A stretch of DNA of 64,000 nt from Cheiracanthium punctorium (taxonomy: Eukaryota > Arthropoda > Arachnida > Araneae > Cheiracanthiidae). The notes beneath the pieces were generated by a model. It was not told the DNA's origin. It searched no databases and worked only from the letters and a program-made list of their open reading frames with translations. Below, piece after piece: positions 33,725 to 45,104 of this stretch. The translations under genes were made by a program, and so were the position numbers. Within the stretch, counting starts at the first letter, position 1. The number at the start of each line of letters is the position of its first letter. The DNA lies in contig JAWZYV010015814.1 in the NCBI GenBank assembly GCA_038373885.1, positions 1,178,001 through 1,242,000 on the forward strand, read 5' to 3'.

Positions 33725-34394
33725 ATTGGCTATTCCACGAAAAAACACCTTTTCGACATGGATGTGAAAAACAGAACGCTTAAAACGTGCATTTGTATTG
33801 GCGGTTTTGAAGAATGCCCTCCACGTTCGCCTGATCTGACTGTACTGGAATTCTTTCTGTGGTGATACCTAAAACAGCAGGTATATGCGACCCCTCCACA
33901 AGCATTGCAGGACCTTAAACGACGCATTAAGGACGCTTGTGCCAACGTGTCACCCTCTATGCTGCAATGCGTGCAATGTGAAATTCAGACGTGCATTGCA
34001 GCTGGCGGTGCGAAGTTTGAAAATCTTAAATAAAGGTGTATATTGTTATAAATAATTGTTTTCTTCTTTCTTTGATCGTTTTTTCACCTTCGCAGAGTAG
34101 GGAATCACGAAAATACAAATGCACGTTTTAACCGTTCTGTTTTTCACATCCATGCCAATGAGGTGTCTTTTCTTCGTACTAAATCGACAACGCTCTACAA
34201 CTTTGCAATTCCTGTTTTCTCCTATCTCGTACCGTTTTCGAGATACGAAAGCTAACTCAGTTTTCCACCAGGTGGCGCTGTGAGCGGTATCATTCAGTAG
34301 CACATATCCAATTTACTATACCTAGAGATCACGTTTATAAAAATAGCAGCAGCCGAAATTAAGAGGGTGATAAGGGACTTTAGCGGGCATACTG
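33725..34394 (+). mobile_element. Family K mariner-like remnant, internally deleted
   Basis: The right end reads CTTTAGCGGGCATACTG then TA (34395-34396), matching the ends of the complete relative at 53655-54733. The left portion, 33725-33800, is the inverted counterpart of about 34110-34185 (ACATGGATGTGAAAAACAGA, AAACGTGCATTTGTATT). It is therefore the inner part of the left terminal repeat, fused directly to the transposase C-terminus. The outer left end is missing. Confidence 0.65.
33803..34033 (+). pseudogene. Mariner-superfamily transposase, C-terminal third, with stop
   Basis: The frame ending at TAA 34031-34033 gives ECPPRSPDLTVLEFFLW, an in-frame TGA at 33863-33865, then YLKQQVYATPPQALQDLKRR and IKDACANVSPSMLQ, ending AKFENLK. 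The 'PPRSPDL..(L)xFFLWGYLK..VY' pattern is the third catalytic block of DDE_3 transposases. The TGA replaces the expected Gly of FFLWGYLK, and Glu sits where the third acidic residue (usually Asp) is expected. N-terminal and first catalytic regions are absent. Confidence 0.75.
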
Positions 34395-34396
34395 TA

Positions 34397-34930
34397 TACT
34401 ATTTATAAAGAAAAAATGTTAAGGCTTTTCTTTTAAATAATTTTTTTTTCTTTAAAACACTTGAGTGATTATCATTTGTAAAAATAAATTACTACTGAAA
34501 AATTGCAACTAAATTGAAACTAAGTGGAGAGCCCATAATAGTTTTATTACTTTCTACTAGCCTCAAAATGAAGCGAGTCATTGTAGTTTATGTTCCTCAA
34601 GATTTCACAACGAGGAAAGTTTTTAAATTTAATTAAATTTCCTCACTTTCTCTTTATTTTCTTTGATACTACCAATTAAATGATTATATAAAAGTGTATA
34701 TTGAGCGCATTTTAATTTAAAATAAGTGACTGTGTATGTTTTTACGCACTTTCAAGGAAAAAATAAACACAAGAAAGATTTTAATACTAGGAATAAAAAG
34801 TTTTTTAACTGTAAAATTTCCTCTGTCTATTACTTTCTCGACAAAAGGTAATTATTTAGAAACAGCACAATATAATGAGGGACATTGGTTAAGGAAAGAT
34901 TCGAAGTAAGTTTTACGTTGCTCTAAGAAC
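34397..34930. other. Non-coding stretch, nothing recognised
   Basis: AT-rich, with no terminal repeats, coding frames or RNA boxes that I can support. Confidence 0.4.
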
Positions 34931-35110
34931 AAGGCGTCATGGAGGTCAAGGGTCTGTCCTACTACACTCTAATCGCCTAAACGTACGGTCGTGGATTCGA
35001 ATCCCACTCATACCCTGACTGTTTAAAATTTCCTTTCTCCGTACTAGGGTAAGAACTTTCATTGTGTACTGGAAGAGGATTGATAAGCGGATTTGTGAAA
35101 CAAGCACTCA
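34931..35110 (+). mobile_element. Possible tRNA-derived SINE (family S4)
   Basis: A canonical B-box-like GGATTCGAATCCC (about 34994-35006) follows a weak A-box-like ATGGAGGTCAAGGG (34939-34952) at about tRNA spacing. A non-tRNA body follows. No second copy is present and the 3' end is unclear. Confidence 0.4.
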
Positions 35111-35273
35111 AGTCTGAAAAATAAATGTTGCAAATACAACAACAATAATTTACGCTGTTCGCAAATAAAAGCTCATCACTTTCAGCAGTTAAAAAAGATT
35201 GAGATACTCTCACAAGGTTTATTTTAAAATATGCGTTAATGTTAAGAAATATATTCTTCATACCAGGGGCGTA

Positions 35274-35375
35274 TCCCCCCCCCCGAAATTTTTGGATTAG
35301 TGATGAAATTCCATCTATTTAAACACATATAAGTTCATATCCCCCCCCCCGAAAATTTTCCTGGCTACGCGCCTG
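35274..35375. mobile_element. hAT-E MITE copy 2
   Basis: Left CAGGGGCGTATCCCC and right CTGGCTACGCGCCTG are inverted. Perfect 8-bp duplications CTTCATAC lie at 35266-35273 and 35376-35383. The interior ACACATATAAGTTCATAT is the reverse complement of the motif in the other hAT-E copies. At 102 bp it is the shortest of them. Confidence 0.85.
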
Positions 35376-35468
35376 CTTCATACCTAATTAGTAGCGCATC
35401 TCACTTAGCATTTACCCCCCCCCAAAAAAAAAAAATTAATTAACGTAAAAATAGTAAATTTGGGATTA

Positions 35469-35801
35469 CAGTGGACTCGCAATGACTTACGTGAGTTTTC
35501 CACGAGTGCATAATCTTAAAGCTAAAACGAACTCCCGAGATTTTTCGCCAACAGTAAAAAGCGCCAAAATACATTTGTTCATTACTTTATGTGGAAAATG
35601 GCAATTCACAGTTAATGAATGGATAAAAACTGTTTGAGGGATGTTTATAGGTGCCTAAAATAATAGTGTTTACGTTTCAGAAAGACATGTATATATACCC
35701 AACATGTATATCATACCGTGTATAACTAACTATACAACACAAAATTTTCCCTTACGCCTGGTTCTTACAAAGCATCCTTCGCGTAAGTCAAGAGTCAACT
35801 G
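35469..35801. mobile_element. pogo-like MITE
   Basis: Left CAGTGGACTCGCAATGACTT and the right end (reverse complement CAGTTGACTCTTGACTTACG) are inverted and bounded by TA (35467-35468, 35802-35803). A related element starts at 54968 and shares TTTTTCGCCAACAGTAAA and GGATGTTTATA-like segments. It is 333 bp and non-coding. A poly-A tract follows at 35957-35978. Confidence 0.7.
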
Positions 35802-35960
35802 TATTTCAGAAAAGTTTGTTTCAAAAATACAGCATGAAATTGCTAGAGAATTCTTTTTTCGAGATTCTAACCAGAAGTAACTTGCAATAAGAGTTAAATG
35901 AATTGCGACTTTCATCGGTTCATTCCAAAGTAGATGGTCTCCAACACTGTACAGCCAAAA

Positions 35961-35998
<38 letters not shown>

Positions 35999-36104
35999 GA
36001 AAAAGAATAAAGAAAATACATTTATTCAGGGAGTAAGGTGAGTAGTTGATCAACTGAGTTAAGCAACAACAATAACAACAACAAAAAACACACGTTCCAT
36101 ATTA

Positions 36105-36801
36105 TAATTATTGCCGCCTATCTGTTGGTTCGCCATCTTAATAGATCTTGTTCGGAGAGAATCCTGTTTCTCACAGGCTTCCATGGCACTGAAATCTCTC
36201 AGATTCTGAATGGAATTTAAAATTAAGATGGTTACGAACAGGGGCAGCCCTAGGGTAAATAGCGCCCCCTGCTAACATAAAAAGACGCCCCCTTTTATGC
36301 TCGACTTAGTTTCTGAAAGTTCCAAATGTTCTGAGTTCCCCTTCGAAGCCGGCGCCCCGATGTGTTGATACCTTTCTTACCGCGTCAGGCCGCCCCTGGA
36401 TACAAAAATAAGATGGTTTAATGATAAAAACCTACAAAAAGGTACAAATCATTTTCGTCCTATATTAATACTGAAGAGCTTCTAGATATATTGGCTGTTA
36501 TCAAAAAACGGAAAGGAGAGAAAAAAAAAAAAGTAAGAAAATCTGAAACACTTTCAGATTTTAAATACGCACTAAAGTGCTATATATTAAAAGCGTTTCG
36601 TAGCGTCTTCCCTATTTTCTTTCCTTATTCCATTAAGCTGGAAAGTGTATCATTATTCGTGAGTGTGATTAAACTAAATAAAAATTGATATTTCTAACAT
36701 TCTTTTTCTGGATGTAATACAATAGAAATAAAATGGAGGGGGGGGGGAGATGCGCAGAAAAATGTACAATTCGAACTGAATGAAAGTTTCAAAAACTTAT
36801 T
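36105..36801 (-). repeat. Right arm of the ~695-bp inverted repeat pair
   Basis: Reverse-oriented partner of 29571-30265, with the same internal hAT. The outer border is followed by a (TTTG)n tract at about 36805-36825. See the left arm for landmarks. Confidence 0.75.
36239..36398 (-). mobile_element. hAT-G MITE copy 2
   Basis: CAGGGGCAGCCCTA and CAGGCCGCCCCTG ends are inverted. Flanks GTTACGAA and GATACAAA correspond, on the other strand, to the flanks of copy 1, showing that the site is shared and not an independent insertion. Confidence 0.7.
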
Positions 36802-37571
36802 TTTTGTTTGTTTGTTTGTTTGTGTAACATGCATTTCGAATTTGTGTGCTCAGCCCGAAAACCGCTTAAAATCCGCATCAGAAGGAAAAACATTCAGATG
36901 TATTCTTTATCCAGGCGTAGCAGATGATAAAATGATTTTATTTAAAACTGCGTATTCTATAAGTTTGCGCCACCTGCGTTTTTCTCTGTAAAATAAAAAC
37001 TCAATTGTATTTTTTTTTTCCATAAAAGATAGTTTTTTGCATATTACAGGAACAGTGATTTTTCTCGCGATAAAAAGTAGCCTATATGTTAATCCAAGAC
37101 ATTAACTGCCTTTATTCCAAATTTCATTCAAATCCGTCAAACCGTTTCAGCATGAAAGAGTAATAAACCTACATACAAACATTGACATTTATAATGTTAG
37201 TAGGATTTAAATTCTATCTAGATAGAAAATTTTAAATTTACATAAAAATGTGAAAATGATGTTCGGAAATAATTATGTTATTAATATTATTTATTTATTT
37301 TTAACATTCTATGATTACAAATTTAGCTATTGAAATATTATGATCTAAAAATGGTGGCTGTGTACTCGCATAAATTTATTTAAAAAAGCATTATGTAAAA
37401 AATAACAACAACAACAATAATAATACAAATATAAAAAATAAAATGAAATAAAAAGTTAATTTTCGTTTCAAATTTAACAAGTAAATACTTCATTTGTACG
37501 CATATCAATTTATTTAGACAGCATTATTCTATCATAAAACCAACATAGTAAACATTCTCTTAAAATTCGCC
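36802..37571 (+). repeat. RTE-like 3' end and adjoining AT-rich sequence
   Basis: At 37065-37208, GTAGCCTATATGTTAATCCA ... CAAATCCGTCAAACCGTTTC ... CATTTATAATGTTAGTAGGA closely parallels the tail of the repeat at 22252-25425. The 5' portion is not delimited. The remainder to 37571 is AT-rich with (AAC)n-like runs near 37405. Confidence 0.45.
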
Positions 37572-37803
37572 CGACCAGTGTCTGAGCGCATAGCGCTCTC
37601 AACTGTGAGACGGAAAGGGCCTTCTTCAAACCCAAGACGCATCCGCCGACCTAGCCGTACAGAGTTTTAAGCAGTTTTCTCCGAAACTTAGCATCATAAA
37701 AACGGGTTAGAAACCTAAGAAAGACCTCCACGGAGGACAGCCCTCCCACCCCCTCGGCCCAGATCCCTCGAGTAGATAATCGCCCGTTTTCCCAAACATC
37801 AAC
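37572..37803 (+). mobile_element. tRNA-derived SINE (family S1), copy 2
   Basis: Shares ACCAGTGTCTRAG, GCCGACCTAGCCG and AGTTTT..GCAGTTTTCT with the copy at 24899-25129. The B-box region (CTTCTTCAAACCCA) is degenerate. TTAAAATTC flanks both sides (about 37560 and 37809), a likely short target duplication. Confidence 0.6.
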
Positions 37804-38014
37804 ATATTTTAAAATTCAACGAATAAATATTTAAAGGATGAGTTTTTTAATTACAACGACATCACGACATCTAAAATTATTAAAGCAGAATTCACATAAT
37901 CCACCAGTTTTAAAATGGCGCAGTTGATTCACGTTCATTCATTGGTTAAAATCAGTACACGTAAACCGTGTTTGTTAAGAATGAATGCACTATTGTGTTA
38001 ACAAAAATAAAAAA

Positions 38015-38857
38015 AATCTGGAGTGACTCCACTCGACTTTCCGAACACTTACGATTAAGATCGTTACCAAGCATTTAAATAAATTTTAATCGATGAATCA
38101 TTCAAACATATATACCAAATTGAAGCTCGATCGAATGCACCGTTTAAACGCTTGCGCACTTTGAAGAATTTCTCCCGTATGCCATTATGCCATAATATAA
38201 AAGAAATTTTTGTCGTAGCCCTGTAGAAAAACTATAAGTCTGATACACACCAAAATCAATACCGGTCTTAAGATGGTGATTTATAACATATATTCCTAAT
38301 TTCAGCTCAATCGAATCTACCGTTTAAACGCTAACGCACTTTCAAGAATTTCCCCCTATAGGCCATAATGTAAGAGAAATCTTTGTCGTAGCCCTGTAGA
38401 AAAACTATAAGTCCTATACACACCAAAATTAATACCGGTCTTGCGACATTGGTTTATAACATATATACCCAATTTGAGCTCAATCGAATCTACCGTTTAA
38501 ACGCTAGCGCACTTTCAAGAAATTCCCCCCATAGGCCATCATGTTAAAGAAATCTTTGTCGTAGCCCTGTAGAAAAACTATAAGTCCTATACACACCCAA
38601 ATCAATACCGGTCTTGCGACGGTGGTTTATGACATATATATCTAATTTGAGCTCAATCGAATGCTCCGTTCAGGAGCTATCGTGTTCACTCACATACACA
38701 CAAACACACACACACACACACATGCGTACATACATCTCGTAAAAATAGCATAAATGGATTTAGAAGCCCTCAAAACGTGTAAAAACACCAAAATCTCGAA
38801 ATCGAATTTTTTCATGATTACAATACTTTCCTTACATGGTAAATGTTCGGAAAGTAA
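38015..38857 (+). mobile_element. TCE element copy 6
   Basis: Full-length forward copy: CTGGAGTGACTCCACTCG start, three core units near 38104, 38286 and 38459, a partial unit at 38632, a short CA tract (38695-38722), and a tail ending TGTTCGGAAAGT. No long target duplication is evident. Confidence 0.8.
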
Positions 38858-40140
38858 CAAGTGTTACATTCAAAGTTTCAACACGTCGAAAATTTTTTCA
38901 ACTGTTCTTCCTCAAAGGGGCATGATTATAAAATGTTAGTGTATAATTTTCATATACAGTTAAGAAACAAACTAAGAACAAGATAATACTGAGACAATGC
39001 ATCATGATGTTTTGCGAAAAACAGAAGTTGCAACATAAAGCTTTGTGTGTATCTGGAGATGAGCTCATTGCACGCGACGTAAAGTAAAAATTGTGTTATA
39101 CAAATGCACAACGCATTATCATTAGGCATCTGTTTCAGATTTAGTAAATTTATTTTTTCAGTTCATTTGATTGTTTTTAGGTGGTGTTTTGACGCCATCT
39201 GAAATGCTAAGCTACAGTCTAACCCACGAGCGTAGCTATAACTTTCTCATGGGAGGGGTCCAGTTAAGGAGGGGGGGGGGCGAGTCTAGTCTTACTATAA
39301 AATTTGATTGACAGTAAATTTGACTATAAATATCTGGCAAAATTTTTCAATATCACTAAAAAATTGTTAATTCTTTCGAGCAAATTTTGTTTGTTACGCA
39401 TAGAATTATAAAATTTACAATATACTTTTCTATCACTCCTAGCAATAGTCTAAATTTCAACCTATATGATAAAAGAAAAGATTTTAGCTTTAAATTAAAT
39501 AGCTTTACTCATTTTTCATCTTGCTTACATAAATCAGTATTCCGCAATATCATATATAATCATTACTGCAGAATCAAGCTTCTATAAACAGAAGAATTTA
39601 AAGTCTGAAATTTTAAATCACTTTTTCTGATTGCAAAACAATATAACTATCCCATTAAGTTCCTAAAATCTATTATATACAATTGATGCAAGTAATGTGT
39701 CTATTATCTTTGTTAATTTACTGGAGGTTGGGTGTGGTTTGGTTTTAAGGTTGTAATTTGATGGATGGGTCGGAAGGAGGAAGCTTTTCTCACTATATAT
39801 AAAAAAATATAATTAAAAAAAGTAAAAAATATTTTTAAAACTCTGGATGTGTGTATGCAGGTATATATATATATATTTGGAGGGGAAAAAAAGGTTCCTA
39901 TTCAGTGAATATGCATTTTTAATTCGAATTTTAGTTTTTAAATATTCTCTCTAAATATCAGAATAAATCTCTGAAAAATAAGCCATGTATTTCGATAGTA
40001 CATTTATTCATTAGAGTTTTAAAACAATAATGTTTTAATATTTAATTGACTATTTATTATAATTCAATAATTATACTTATAATTTAAATAATATTCCTTT
40101 ATGTTAATTTCATTAATATACCAGCATTTTAACACTGTCA
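38858..40140. other. AT-rich non-coding region
   Basis: A hAT-like fragment, GAGCGTAGCTATAACTTTCT followed by G runs, lies at 39228-39282 without a partner end. (TA)n occurs at 39862-39875. No gene is seen. Confidence 0.4.
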
Positions 40141-41180
40141 AATAATTTTATACAGGTGCTTCTGGGCTGGCAACACTTTTATAATCTTAATTCTACTATT
40201 ACGCATTATACTTCTAGCAATACTGGTGCTGCCTCTTGATTTTGACCACATTCTTACAACAAAATTTGCTGTCTCATGCCATGTGATCTGCATTGTTCCT
40301 ATTGGGTATGTCTGTTTTGGATTGCTTTTTCAATAATTTTGCTTTCAAAATACTTCTGTTTTTATTTTCTCGATTTAGATTCTTGTTCTATTGTAGGATA
40401 GGGCTTGAATGTGTGGAGAGAATATCTGTTTTGATATGCCAAACAACCGACATCCTACTATTTCGTTGTCTTGAATTATTCTCTTCTGGGTTGGCCCCTG
40501 ATGAGAGTTCCAGAGGTTATAATTTCCATTCCATTAATTTTTTTATATGATTCATTGTTTTTCGACCATCATACAGTCTGGCCCTCTGTTTCTGCTGTTA
40601 TATATTTTTTCCTGCGGGGGTATGTCATTATTGCAGTAAAATACTTTGTGTTTTACTTATTAATTATACATATATACATAAATTTTAATATAAAGTTTTC
40701 AATTAACTATTTAAAATTATTTTTTTTTTACCGTACTAGGGTCCAACGCCCCTACACTCGCTTTTCGAATGAGGCATTCGGCCCCTAATAAAGCTTATTC
40801 TTAAAAAAGATATAATATCAACAGAGAAAACCCGAAGATTGGATCAGATAGAATGTTACTGAGCTACACATTGCTTGGTTCTTGCATGTTCATTGGTACA
40901 TAAAAATTTAAACTTCACACTACAGTAGACCCCCTCCCCCTCATAACACGGAAGATATTTTGTTATGGGAATCCGTGTTGTACGGGTCCTGAGCTATACT
41001 CCACCTGGAGTGCGGACTCCGCTTATAATCGCTGGAAAAATTATTTGCACTCCTCAGAAACACAATGATATTTAATTTTGCCATTCAAAAGTTATATTAA
41101 TTAGGAGCTAAAGCTTAATAAAATCAGAACATCTGTTTCAGCTGTATTTTTAATAATGTAAAAGCTATTGGACACCTTGC
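40141..41180. other. Non-coding region ending in an AATAAA-type tail
   Basis: Less AT-rich than its neighbours. CCCCTAATAAAGCTTATTCT followed by AAAAAAGA near 40783-40808 looks like the end of a polyadenylated retrocopy or repeat, but no protein is recognisable upstream. TACAGTAGACCCCC at 40922 resembles a pogo-type terminus without a partner. Confidence 0.3.
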
Positions 41181-42049
41181 GAATTGGCCACCCATGGCGA
41201 TTTTTCATTATTTGGCGACTTGCGTACATGTAAAGTTAATAAAAGCTACGGAACAGGTAGGATAGCTTGCCACCCATAGCGACTTTTCATTATTTGGCGA
41301 TTTACACATGCTCACAACCTATAATTACTGTTCATTTAAGGTTACCGGAAAACCGTTATCCATATTTTCATTTACATAATCGTTGGCAGATTGGCGTACT
41401 TAGCACCACGAATTATACCATCTCGCCGCGATAGAAAATATCCAAAGTGTACTATTCTATAACTGTTATAATGGCATAGTTAACGCCGCCAAATATTTCT
41501 ACTGTTAGCAAATAATCCAGCTGGACCGAACCGGCTTTAAAATAATCTGCATTTTAATTATTTTTCATTTTCAAGATATTAGTTATTCATTTCTGGAAAA
41601 ACGAATAATCGCTCATTCTAAACTCCTGTTGTCTAAGCGAACTTAACTATTTGAAAATTGTCAACTTTGTGTAACACATTTTGAGTTACTTATTTCATAT
41701 AGTTTTTATTTTGGCGTAAAATGGGAGTAATTCTAACTCATGTTTGTAAATTTCACGCGATTCTAGATACTTGGAAACGCTTTGTTGCAAAGGAATGAAT
41801 GATTTTATGCCAAATCTGGCAACCATTCTGTTTATTTTTTCAGTTTTTTATTAATATCTTCTGAAATAATTCGATTTTCGAAATTTAAATCAGCTTATCA
41901 GGTTCCTCGGAATTTTTCGAATCTGTGGGCACCTTAGTCGAAACTCAAATCCCGACTTTTTAGGAGGAGATAGGCCAACAAGCTTTGACAGCGCCAGCGG
42001 CCTTTACTTTTTTTAGAATAGAGAGATACTCTCTTGAGCAATGAATTCC
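41181..42049. repeat. Diverged ~82-bp tandem pair and flanking sequence
   Basis: CCACCCATGGCGATTTTTCA (about 41190) recurs as CCACCCATAGCGACTTTTCA (about 41272), each followed by TTATTTGGCGA. The rest of the interval shows no recognised feature. Confidence 0.45.
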
Positions 42050-42700
42050 AGATGTCAATATTTGGCTGTAATTAGCTTTGTGCGTAGTGTACCATGGCCC
42101 CCCTTATTGCACCTGCACGATGGAATGTGCAAACGGCGACGGAGTGTCTGTAAGGACAAAATACAGTATTAGACTTCGGACTCTTAGCTGAAAAGAGCGA
42201 TTTTAAGCTTCTCGCTTTCAAAGGACCGACGAGGCGTGGGAAAAGACACCTGCCCCAGTGACGTCAAAGTGAATCTGACCGGAAGGAGCCGCCATGACGT
42301 ATGGGCAGCCTAGGCCAATAAGCTGGTCAGGTGGCAGGTTGACCCCCCAGATGATGTAAGAAGCCCTTGCGGGGGGACACACCTTTGAACGAAGAGAAGA
42401 TGTCCCTAGACTGCACTCCGAGGTGCACGGTTTTCTTTGCAGTGAAAAAAAAGTTCAGCGATCAGTGAATTTCCAGACGGTCTGAGATGAGACCGCATAT
42501 CCTGTACTCGACAGTACTTGTACCAGTAATGTTGTTATGTTTAAAATTAAATTCTGTTAAGTTTTAACAAGTGTTTTTATTACACGCTACCATCCAGATG
42601 ATAGTGTTTGCTTACAGAATTAAATCTAGCTGTGATGAGATTAGTAGAGCCGCTCCTATTAATCTGAGACGACGTCACAGTAGACTAATGGGGGAGAGGG
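42050..42700. repeat. GC-richer block of unknown nature
   Basis: This stretch is clearly richer in G and C than its surroundings and contains AGTGACGTCAAAG (near 42257) and CCATGACGTATGG. It could be an LTR, a promoter-bearing repeat or an unrecognised exon/promoter region. No terminal TG...CA pair with a target duplication, no second copy and no convincing long frame were found. Confidence 0.3.
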
Positions 42701-43291
42701 CGGTCCAAACTCCATAACCCCCTCCTCTATGTACGTCTGTGGTCTAACCTCTTTAGCATGCTACTCTCGGGGCCACTTAAAAATGATTTACTAACCGGAG
42801 TTTGTGTTAAATGTAAAATGAAATTCCAAGTGTTTGTATAATAAGTATGACTATAATTAATTTACATTATAAATTATACAAATTAGCAGAATAAGAGTTT
42901 TTAAATTCATGATGTGGTTGGCGAATTAAGGAAAGTATAATAAGTAAATATGGTACGTAGTACTTATTTATCTGTAAGATCTGTCACATTTATTACTATG
43001 ATTGAATAATTGTTCAACTCCCAGTTTCTGTCATCAAACAGAAATCGAAACGAAGGATAGTTCTGGAATTCCTAGAATTTGTTGATAAGACAAACAATCC
43101 CTATATAAGGAAAAATGCTGGTAGTCGTGATCAACAAAAATTAAGCGTTTTTGAAAATAATCTTGACAAAGAAAGGGGCTGAGTTCATATTCTGCACTCT
43201 TAAAAAGTGACGTCTAAATCGGGCAGCTCGAAAAATTAGCTAAGCAATAAGCGGAGTACAATCTGTGAAAAAGCGTAAAAAAAAAGGTTGG
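42701..43291. other. Non-coding stretch, nothing recognised
   Basis: AT-rich sequence with no supported gene or repeat border. Confidence 0.4.
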
Positions 43292-43300
43292 GGCTTCTGA

Positions 43301-43506
43301 CGTGGACGACGAGAAAGACAGGCTGCGGTGCTGACATTTGGTCACACCCCTTTTGCCCTCGCAGAGTCATGTGACTTAGGAGGTGTGGCCATCTTGATCC
43401 GAGATAGCCACAGTAAGAGGGCACACCCCTAGGTCGCGTGACTCTTCGAGGGCAAAAGGGGTGTGACCAAAAGTCAGCACCGCAGCCTGTCTTTCCCGTC
43501 AGCCCC
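43301..43506. mobile_element. MULE-like fold-back MITE
   Basis: Inverted arms of about 95 bp make up nearly the entire 206-bp element (shared GAAAGACAGGCTGCGGTGCT and GGTCACACCCCTTTTGCCCT). Perfect 9-bp duplications GGCTTCTGA lie at 43292-43300 and 43507-43515. A 9-bp duplication with long inverted arms fits Mutator-like elements. Confidence 0.75.
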
Positions 43507-43515
43507 GGCTTCTGA

Positions 43516-44663
43516 AAAATGACGTCCTATTCTGAAATGAATCTTTTCCAGGCGACATTTAACTGAATTATTCCCAATAGAATTATGCTTTGTTGTCTAA
43601 AGTGGTGGCTCGTGACTTTGGAAGCAGGTGAATACCAAATAAATGATAAGTCATTAAAATCAGTTATGAATTCCCTAAACTGGTAACAATGTCAGCTGAT
43701 GTCTGTTGACGTTGAATTTCGAGATGTTCTTTTTTTTTGTTCTCAAGTGACAGAAAAAAAGTTCAAAACGTTTTAATTACTAAGCCTTTAGAACGCAAAT
43801 GACCGAACTGTAATTCTTTTCCTGTTTAAAGTAAGCCATCAGAATAAATTGCTTGACGTTTAAAAGAAGGTAGGTAATAAGTTTACATTAATAATACAGA
43901 CCTGGATAATTAAAAAAAAAAAAAAACCTCTTTTCAAATTTTTACGGTACTTTTGACAAGCGGAAAATTTATATTAATTTAAGCCCATTCTTAATATTAA
44001 GATCAATCTAAAAATCTTAATATCTATAATTTAAATAATGTCTGATTTACGATAAAAGAAATATGCTGACATGCCACTTATCTGTACCAAGTGAAAGGAA
44101 ACTGCATCACTGAGAATAGGAATTACGAACAAAATGGCAACGGAAATCATTTAGATTAAAATTATGAAATGATGTTAATGTGTGTTAAATTTTTTTGTCA
44201 CATGGATCTATGTAAAATATTACAGAGGAAGAGATGATATAAAGCAGATTTTATAAAGCAGCGTTAGGCCATGATCTTTGAATTCTATCTTTTGTGTCAT
44301 GAGTCAAAAAAATTAAAACTCTCATTTAATGAATAAACAATGCACAATACATTTTCAATTGAATATAACTGAAGGTTTAAGGACAGAGATTTTGAGTATT
44401 TTTTAATGATATTTATTTATTAAAACTAATATTATTTTCGCTAAATTTGCTAACGGGGATCATATAAAAATTAAGAATGGGATTTTTTTCTTTAGCATAG
44501 TCTTACTTTCCACAAGAAGTTCGAATGATCCAAAATAAACAAAAAAATTGAGTTAGATGAATGTTTTTTTTTTTTTAATTTAATTTTTTTTTTTTTTTTA
44601 ATTTTTTTTTTTTTTTTTTTTTTAAATACGTAGTATGTTACATTTGTTAAGTGCATCTAAACC
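43516..44663. other. Non-coding region with a poly-T tract
   Basis: Contains a long T-rich homopolymer zone at about 44563-44624 just before the hAT-E copy. No gene is recognised. Confidence 0.4.
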
Positions 44664-44824
44664 CAGGCGTGTAGCCAGGAAAATTTTTCGGGGGGGGGAT
44701 ATGAACTTATATGTGTATAAATAGACGGAATTTCTGCACGGCATTAATCTTGTGACTATTAATCCAAAAATTTCGGGGGGTGGGCATATTTCCCGATATC
44801 CCCCCCCCTTCGGCTGGCTACACC
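44664..44824. mobile_element. hAT-E MITE copy 3
   Basis: CAGGCGTGTAGCCAGGAAAA start, interior ATATGAACTTATATGTGTAT and AATTTCTGCACGGCATTAAT shared with 22002-22157, and right side GGCTGGCTACACC. The last bases and the right-hand target duplication are lost. Confidence 0.7.
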
Positions 44825-45104
44825 AATCGAACTTATTGCGACATGACATAAATGTCACAATACTGTGTAATCGTCCAATTATCAAATAAAAGTTCTTAAA
44901 ATATCATGGCATATATCTATAATGGTTGATTATTAAATTATAGCTGAGCATTTCCTGGTGCCATTTTTATGACAATTGAAAACAAATATGAAATAATTAA
45001 ATTCTCACAATTAATTACTCTTTAAAAAATTAAACTGATGGATTCTGATTCGTGTTTTTCAATGTACAGCTGGGTTGGCGGGTGAATGGAACAGGTGTCT
45101 TGAG
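44825..45104. other. Non-coding spacer
   Basis: AT-rich. GTACAGCTGGGTTGGCGGGT near 45065 could be the other end of the decayed hAT whose right end is at 45934-45972, but this is not proven. Confidence 0.3.

Noticed and set aside
34994..35006. GGATTCGAATCCC as a possible functional tRNA gene
   Set aside because: The B-box is good, but no acceptor stem or anticodon arm closes properly; treated as a SINE head.
40485..40530. CCTGATGAGAGTTCCAGAGG resembling the start of a hammerhead core
   Set aside because: No GAAA follows after a pairable stem II and no matching stem III or cleavage triplet was found.
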